From assembly GCA_025267735.1 (NCBI GenBank), contig CM046297.1:29228011-29292010 (forward strand): a stretch of DNA of 64,000 nucleotides, given 5' to 3'. Each line of letters begins with the position of its first letter. Positions within the stretch are counted from its first letter, which is position 1. This DNA comes from Mactra quadrangularis (lineage: Eukaryota; Mollusca; Bivalvia; Venerida; Mactridae). Shown here one piece after another: positions 57,401 to 64,000 of this stretch. The notes beneath the pieces are model-generated. The model saw only the letters and a list, made by a program, of their open reading frames with translations. It did not search any database and had not been told where the DNA came from. Both the position numbers and the translations under genes were made by a program.

Positions 57401-57639
57401 AGTTTTCTGTTTGAAGAGTTAATTAGACCTCTAACAAAATTGAGAGAACCTTTAAATGTATTTAATACAAGTTGGTATATAACTTTGTACTTGTTCACTT
57501 AGCTGTATTTAGAAACTAGCTGCAAGTAAATGAATGAAATTGTTCACCACAATAATGAGTTGTATACGTGTACCAGATTTTATAAACTTTAACTTCTATA
57601 AAAACATAATTCTATTTGATTACAAGTGTATCATATTTA

Positions 57640-58000
57640 TATGTACATTTGTATAAGTGATTATTCCAGAACTATGAAACTATGACCAGGAGACATGAAA
57701 GTGGGACAGGGCTCATCATGTAACTAAGAAATTCATCCCTCAATTTTCTTCAAACCAAATAAAAATTTACCTAAACTTTCTTAATGGAAATTCAGTATTT
57801 TCTTCATGAAACAAACTAACTGTGTTCTATATTAATCGAAGCAAATTTTAATAAAGTATAAATGTGAATTTTGTTCATGTACCTCAAAAACAAGTTTTGA
57901 CAATCTGAGGCCTCACAAACAAATAAACACTTGATATGATTTTGTGTTGAAGAATTGATATTGAAACTAGTAAAGTGAATGCCACGTTACATGATACACT
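57640..58000 (-). repeat. Inverted segment within unit 4
   Basis: Read on the minus strand this reproduces in order the text of units 1-3: ACGTGGCATTCaCTTTA, AGTTTCAATATCAATTcTTC, AACAAAATTCACATT, GAAGAAAnTTnAG. On the plus strand it is backwards relative to everything around it. The word GTGTATCAT occurs direct at the left edge (57626) and inverted at the right edge (ATGATACAC, about 57990-58000), marking likely breakpoints. Confidence 0.75.
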
Positions 58001-58460
58001 GTGCTCATCAGAGGGTTGATGCTTCAACATATTAAATATCTCTGCCTAGGGAAGAGAAAAGAGGCAAGGAGGAGAAAAAGGGCAGGGGGCTGCATCCTAC
58101 TATTCTGCATTAGAATAATCACTAATGTATGGAATATTTTCTAAAATCAACATTAGGATGCAAACACAGATATTTCTATGGAAGACATGCATTGAACTCA
58201 ATATGTACAAGTAAATTTTATACAAATAATACCTTTATATTCCCTGGTACACAGTATTTATATCTGAATTAACTTACCTGAAATTTGGTGGAGGATATAA
58301 TGTGATTTAAGCAAGCTCTTTCTGAATTCTGAAAAATAATAGAAACAATACAAATGTAAAATGGCATAACAACTAAAAGCACTCACTGTCTAACAAGTAT
58401 GTTCCAAAAGTATATACCAAGAGGATGTGCTGAGCTCAGATTGTCTATTTATCACTGGAT
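58001..58460. other. Unit-4-specific DNA with a possible mini-exon
   Basis: No counterpart in units 1-3. After it the unit resumes at TTGAAATGAGGAAAGTAATT, collinear with 25795 and 44560. It includes a purine-rich tract (GGCAAGGAGGAGAAAAAGGG near 58075) and the candidate exon described next. It may be an insertion that came with the neighbouring inversion. Confidence 0.6.
58278..58328 (-). other. Possible 51-nt exon
   Basis: On the minus strand a polypyrimidine tract ending TATTATTTTTCAG precedes 51 nt, which are followed by GTAAGTT after a final CAG, an ideal 5' splice site. The 51 nt are open in the frame giving 17 residues beginning NSERACLNHII. No flanking exons were identified and the peptide matches no family I know. 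It could belong to a gene on the minus strand spanning the array or be coincidence. Confidence 0.2.
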
Positions 58461-60535
58461 TTTTGAAATGAGGAAAGTAATTTCTTAGTTTTGAAGACAA
58501 TTTAGGGATAAATTTCTTAGTATTAAATCTTGTGGAAACTGGGATTCAACTCATGTATCATTAAAAGATTATTGACTTATTATTATTATGAGTAATTATT
58601 AAATGGACATCAATTTAAAATAAAAGTCAACTAATATAACCCATTAGTTATCGACGTGATTCTATAGGAAAAAGGGATATTGTATAGTGCGGTTAGTGGA
58701 TTCTATGTTGTATTATACACTGCATATTTAAATAGTACGTTGTTACAACATTTTACTCATAGATTTTAAATCCATCGTCTATGAATACAAAGCTGACAGA
58801 GAGCTGTACAGTTTGTCGTTTTTTAATTAGATTTTCATGGCCTCAAAGTGTGTATACAAATTACCTGTACTCAAGCCACAACAGAACAAAAGACTCGTCC
58901 TTTAGTTGAACAAATAAATCTGTACATTTCATAACTGTATCATACTTGATGTAAAAGAGTACTCAGATTGTATCGTTACAATAATACAACATTAATTGTC
59001 TAGACTGGAAGTAGAGCCTCTTGTTCATATACTAGAACAAAAAACAAAATTATCTGTACAAGTAAAACACAAATTCACAAATACATATACTTGTACTAAT
59101 GGTGTTACCAACTTATATTTATTTATCTTTAATCCACACAACCATTCAGTCTCGTCAAACGCTTGCAAGACTTTACGCTGTATTACTCTTAATTTAGTTT
59201 ATTTGTGAAGTGTGGTGTGTTGTAGACAGACATTAGCCTCTGCAAATGTTGACAGTCGAATGAAACATAGTGTAAAAGATAAATCCCTAATGACAGACTT
59301 TCATAGTAAACGACAAATGATTCGATAAATTGTACTCAGTATTTAAAGGCAATGATTGCTTTATCAATAGATTGAACACTCAGACATTTTATCAAAAATA
59401 ATGACCAAAGAAGAAAGAACTTTCTATCTGAAAAAATACACAAATCAGCATGAAGCAATAATACAAATTAAGTACTTGAATTAACATATTTATTGTCTCT
59501 CAAAAATAAGCATACGGTGGTCAACACAAGTTTGGAGTCATTTTCACGTTGTGTGCCTATTTTTTTATTTATCAAATATTGTATTATTTGATAACCTGTT
59601 AGTTTTTTGCGTTTTCTATTTGATTTGTCTTTATTGTTATGGTTTCCATTCTCGTAATCAGGGTTATCAAGATTACCGATGTAACATTTTAGAAGAGAAT
59701 GATTTGTAGTTGAGACAACATTTTTCAATAAAAAACTAAATAATGGGAAAAAACATGTCATTGGTCATAGTTTCCGTGGCTTTGGAATGCCAGATGCTGA
59801 GTCTCATAAATGTAAAACATGCATAGAATTTGCTTTCATTTTATCTCTGTCATACCAATATATAAATAAATAATGGTTCTACTTGTTCTAAATTTATTTT
59901 GTCTCCAAACTTTTGGCACACTGTACATAAGAAGATGTTTGCCTTAAATCGTAAGATTTGGACAAAATACCAAAATATTCATGGATTATTCAATTAATTT
60001 AAGGTTCTTTATTCGTTAATCTTTTTCTCTCTTGGTGACTAGTATTTTATAACAAAGGCAAACTAACGTTATTGTCCAAAGTGTAACCGAATATGAACTA
60101 TAATAACCAGATTTAGATAATGAGCACGTGGCCAATATATTGCATAAATAATCAATCTTGGGTCTAAAATAGATACATTTCCAGTATGATGGAGGACCAA
60201 CTATGTGTTAGTTTGAGAGCATGCCTTGAATATAGAAACATCATTAATCTAACAAGGACTGCATTAGAAAACTTTTATTTCAATATCTGACTGATATTGT
60301 AGGTTAATATTTTGAGAGAAATATTTCTTTATGATATTTGTATGATTGTATTCAACTATTGCCATGATTGTTTTTAAATTTGCTTTTAAAACCCTTTAAT
60401 TTAAAGTAATAAAAGATAGAAAAACTAAAATGAACATGAATATTATATTAACAAAATACAATGAGGATTTAAAATGATTGTTTAACAAACCAGCGCTGTT
60501 AATTTATTATTATGGATACTTGTTAATTTAAATTC

Positions 60536-60860
60536 CCATCATTTTCATCATTATTTGTTTCATTTTTATCATTTCTATCAACATCATAATCATATTCATT
60601 GTTACATTATTATCATAATTAATATCAGAATTTTCATCATTACCATCACAATCAAAATCATTATCACTTTCATTAACAGAACTATCAACATTATCATCGT
60701 AGTTTTCACAGTTATTATTATTTTTGATATTACTAACATTAATTTCATTTTTTAATTGGTAATTTGTATTTCCTCTATTTCACGTTATTATCTTTAAAAT
60801 TTTCATCATTATTATTACCTTTACTGCTATAGTCATTATTGTTATCATTATTTTATTTTA
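60536..60860 (+). repeat. TCA/TTA-rich simple repeat, unit 4
   Basis: Degenerate form of the tract in units 1 and 3, without the SINE-like insertion between its two halves. A further ATC-rich stretch lies at 61690-61860. Confidence 0.75.
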
Positions 60861-63519
60861 TCGTTAATAATCAGCATCATTTTATCTTTTCAACTGAATT
60901 ATCATTTCTATGATCATTGTTATCATTATCGCTCATTTGGGAGTATTTGCATCATAAACATTACAATATTCTCACATGCAATGATGTAAAGTAAAACATA
61001 AGGAAACAATATATCAAAACTAAAGAATTATGTTTTATAAATATTTTTACACATTGTGTAAAATGTCACCACTAGTACAGGTATAAAATACTTGTATTTT
61101 ATTAAGACAAGATAATTCATCAAAAATGAACATTAAATACTGGGTAAATAGTTGCGAATTAAGATTATTAAACATTATATTACATTAACTATCAGATGCA
61201 TGCAACATATTATAAGTACGTGTTATCAGCCATACAACATTACAACGCAAATCTAAATGTACAAAGTATAAATACTAACCAAAAGTATCATGACATTACG
61301 AAATGTTTATTATGTAACAAACATTAACCTAATTTGCAGCGAATGCTTTGACGAGAAGTACAAAGCTATTAATGTGAAAGTTATAAATAAATTCTAAATG
61401 ATTGGAAATTGAAAAAAAATGTATTTTTATTGTAATAATTTCCCCTTGTTGAGAATTGAAATGTCAATCAATGGAAAAGTGTAGTTATAAAGAGGGTAAA
61501 GCTTGTTTTAATGCTCATTTATCTAGTGCAAGCATTGAAGCGATATAAAGAGAATATGATGAATTGTTATAGACAATAGTTAAGAGAAAAACAGGTAAGG
61601 TGACTCCGCTTAAAATGTCCATAAAGTATACTTACACGACGTTGAACTCAGTAAATATATCATCATTTTATGTATTAATCTTTCAAATTTTCATCCTCAT
61701 TTATCGATCATTATAATAATCATTGTCATCATTATCCTCACCTTTGTTTTTATGATTGTTTGTAAATTATGTCTACGTCTTCAGTATTATCATTTTTTAT
61801 TATTGGTATATAATATCCGTCATAATTATCATTAATATATTCATCGTCATCATAATCATGTATATCATTTTTAGAATAATTAGTTAATTATTTCTTTAAA
61901 TATTCTACTAGGTAGATTTTCCAAATAATGAAAATATAAGTAGTATGTGATTCATAAAAAACAACAACTTTAGGTAACTGCAATAAATTTCTCACATTTG
62001 CCAACTTAGAGTTAATCATGAAACATAAAACAAACAATAAGTGTGGAAATATGGATTCAATGTCTCAGTGGAATGAAAAAAAACTGACATTCTAAAATAC
62101 ATGAAAACTGATTCATAATGTTTTATATTTATTCATAAGGGAAATTATGTTTGAAACATTGTGTAAAATGTTAGCAGTAGTATAGTGTTATTCCATTAAG
62201 ACTAGATAATTATCAACAAATGAACATTAAATCGTGGGTGAATAGTTGAGAATTAAGATTATAAAACATTATATTATATTAACTATCAGATACAAGTAAA
62301 TTTTACATCTAAATGCACAAAATATAATTACTAACAAAAAGTATCAAAATGTAACGGAAGTTTATTATGTAACAAACATTAACTTAATTTGCAGTGTTTT
62401 CTGATGCATTGACACGGAGTAAAAAGCCATTAATGCTAAATATATTCTGAATTGTTGAAAATTAAAAAAAAAGAATGTTGTTGATTTTAAATGTCCCTTT
62501 AACGAACGATAATATAAGATAATAAAGGTCAGCTGAACGTAATCCGTAGTTCAAGGTTGTCAGTTTAAACATGAGCCAGCAAACAAGCGGCGGAAAATTT
62601 CAGATCTGGTTTTACTCAGATTGGACTTGACTTAATATCTTAATGTCGCTTCGAATTAACATAAGACGATAGTACTTCTTGTAAAATCACCACCGTTTAT
62701 GAACATTCCGAATCATTCTTTTGCAGTTCTGTGTAAATGTCACGTGCTACTATGCATGTACGAATGACGTGATTGAGTGCGCTTATCGATGACGTATGAT
62801 GTTAATAACTATTGTAATAGAGTATTGATTAGTTATTATTGTAATGAATTAAACACGTAATGATTTCATGACATGTTTTAATGAATTCAACAAGAGATAA
62901 AATAATATTGGTTCCAATGAATGGAGTTATTGTTATAAAGAAATACTGAAACAATAAAACGTGTATCAATTTATGTTATACAGTACTCACCAAAAGCTTG
63001 ATGACATTCTCACTTTGTAGGCCTACTAAGTAGATTTTATCGAAAATTTGTCAACTGTTTGTTTTAAAATTGTTTTAAGCTGTGCTTTTTATTTGCCATT
63101 GTTCTTGTTACAGTTAAGACTACAAAAGTAGTTTAAACTATGCTATGCCAAAGAATCATATTCAACATGGTTTTCGAGGCTCTGTGATGTCAGATGCTTA
63201 ATCATATTGTTGCTTTCATTTTTTTCACAAAACATACATTTACTAAATTTAATGTACAAAAAACATTTTAATTTAGGAAAATTTATATTCTTTGTCTTTA
63301 AACTTTTGGTGGGCACTGTATTCATCATTGATTGATAATTTGCTACAGAAGATGAAGTAAAGATAACTCAAGTTTTAATGGCAGATATAAATATTGTTGA
63401 ATTTAAAGTATTTAGATGTACGATTTAATGGAAACTTCAACTCACTTTTTTTAAAAAGTGGATACTTAAGTTAAACAATGAATCTGTCATAAAAAAGCAT
63501 TTTGTGACGTATGAATAAT

Positions 63520-63759
63520 ATGTTACCCACAACTTTATGTACAATACGTTCAAACCAAAGTTATAATTTTAAAAACGCCATAGAAGTAACAAATTGTATA
63601 AATGTATACATTGTATATGCCAAAGAAATGTTGGAAGCACTTTGTCATATTTTTTACTTAACACAATGTCATATATTTATTGAATCCTCCATTATTGAAA
63701 TTTTGGCATCGAATTGCTTTTTATTTCTTCAAAAAAAAACTAGTTCATCTCAAGTATAA
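63520..63759 (+). other. 79-codon open frame, unit 4 copy
   Basis: Counterpart of 30997-31236, beginning MLPTTLCTIRSN; an in-frame ATG at 63511 would add three residues. Not supported as a gene. Confidence 0.2.
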
Positions 63760-64000
63760 ATTAAACATAAATTTAGACTTAGACAGTCCGCTTATGTTGA
63801 TTTGGAAATTTTCTGAAGCGTCATCTTTATTGATGGTCCGGTACTAACGTTTTAGACGTGCTGTTTGAATGAAAATAATCGTTTGGAGTAAAATTTGAGT
63901 ACATGTAGTTTTATACGTCATTTCATGTGGAAATAAAACATTATTTGAAGATGAAATTTCGACAGTTTGTTAATTAAAAAATGAATATCATATCTTTTTC

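Larger units (their letters stand above)
55113..64000 (+). repeat. Large array, unit 4, cut by window end
   Basis: Landmarks: AATATTGTCACTCGCTTGAA (55113, a small deletion removes CGAATAAATGTTCT), AAACTAGCTGCAAGTAAA (57513), GTCTAGACTGGAAGTAGA (58998), TAATGGTTCTACTTG (59871), TCA tract (60536), GATCTGGTTTTACTCAGATT (62603), TACGTTCAAACC (63545), GAGTACATGTAGTTTTAT (63896). At 62.5-63.5 kb it is closer to unit 1 than to unit 3. The last bases (AATGAATATCATATCTTTTTC) follow the deleted configuration of unit 1, not the SINE-bearing one of units 2 and 3. Confidence 0.85.

Noticed and set aside
22024..64000. Interpretation of the array as a giant coding transposon (Maverick or similar) or a CRISPR-like array
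   Set aside because: No polymerase, integrase, capsid or transposase coding was found in any unit, and repeats are kilobases long without short regular spacers.

Overview
The window is AT-rich, intron- and repeat-dense animal DNA, almost free of protein-coding sequence. The only convincing gene is one large exon of a vasopressin/oxytocin-type (conopressin-like) G-protein-coupled receptor on the minus strand at 5942-6943. Its sequence, the tRNA-headed SINEs ending in a 'GTGTTGACacGGCGTTAAACC'-type tail, and the many short inverted-repeat DNA elements suggest a lophotrochozoan, most likely a bivalve or other mollusc. This is inference; no species call is made.

Layout. 1-5941: AT-rich DNA, probably partly receptor intron or 3' flank, holding a 1.2-kb terminal-inverted-repeat (TIR) element made of two diverged tandem copies (1374-2567), an AGTGCACT dyad cluster, a hAT-like MITE (4406-4806) with a 7/8 target-site duplication, and a nested pair in which a second hAT-like MITE (5432-5889, perfect 8-bp duplication) sits inside another TIR element (5034-5919), 52 bp from the receptor splice donor. 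5942-6943: receptor exon coding transmembrane helices 1-6. 6944-13610: non-coding DNA with a 57-bp minisatellite, diverged direct repeats, a SINE with a clear 12-bp duplication (10907-11205) and two copies of a second tRNA-related family. 13611-22023: the broken beginning of the large array, interrupted by about 6 kb carrying two head-to-head copies of one MITE, a GC-rich TIR element, SINEs and a crippled mariner transposase, followed by an (AACAG)n array and a long-TIR element with tRNA-like sequences in both arms.

22024-64000: this is the dominant feature. A long non-coding unit is repeated head-to-tail at least four times (starts near 22024, 33549, 41801 and 55113; lengths about 11.5, 8.3, 13.3 and at least 8.9 kb, the last cut by the window edge). 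Unit lengths differ because of separate insertions and deletions: a Tc1-like TA-flanked element only in unit 2, a SINE with an 11-bp duplication and a 1.1-kb internally repetitive insert only in unit 3, an inverted segment plus about 460 bp of unique DNA only in unit 4, and a roughly 4-kb deletion in unit 2. Different parts of the units group differently (1 with 3, 1 with 4, 2 with 3), so the array is a mosaic that points to gene conversion or unequal exchange. A 46-bp-stem hairpin in units 2 and 3 has its 14-nt loop in opposite orientation in the two copies.

No operon, CRISPR array, intact tRNA, rRNA or multi-gene system is visible. The receptor is the only component with an assignable function. 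All coordinates and repeat relationships were read by eye and unit boundaries are approximate.
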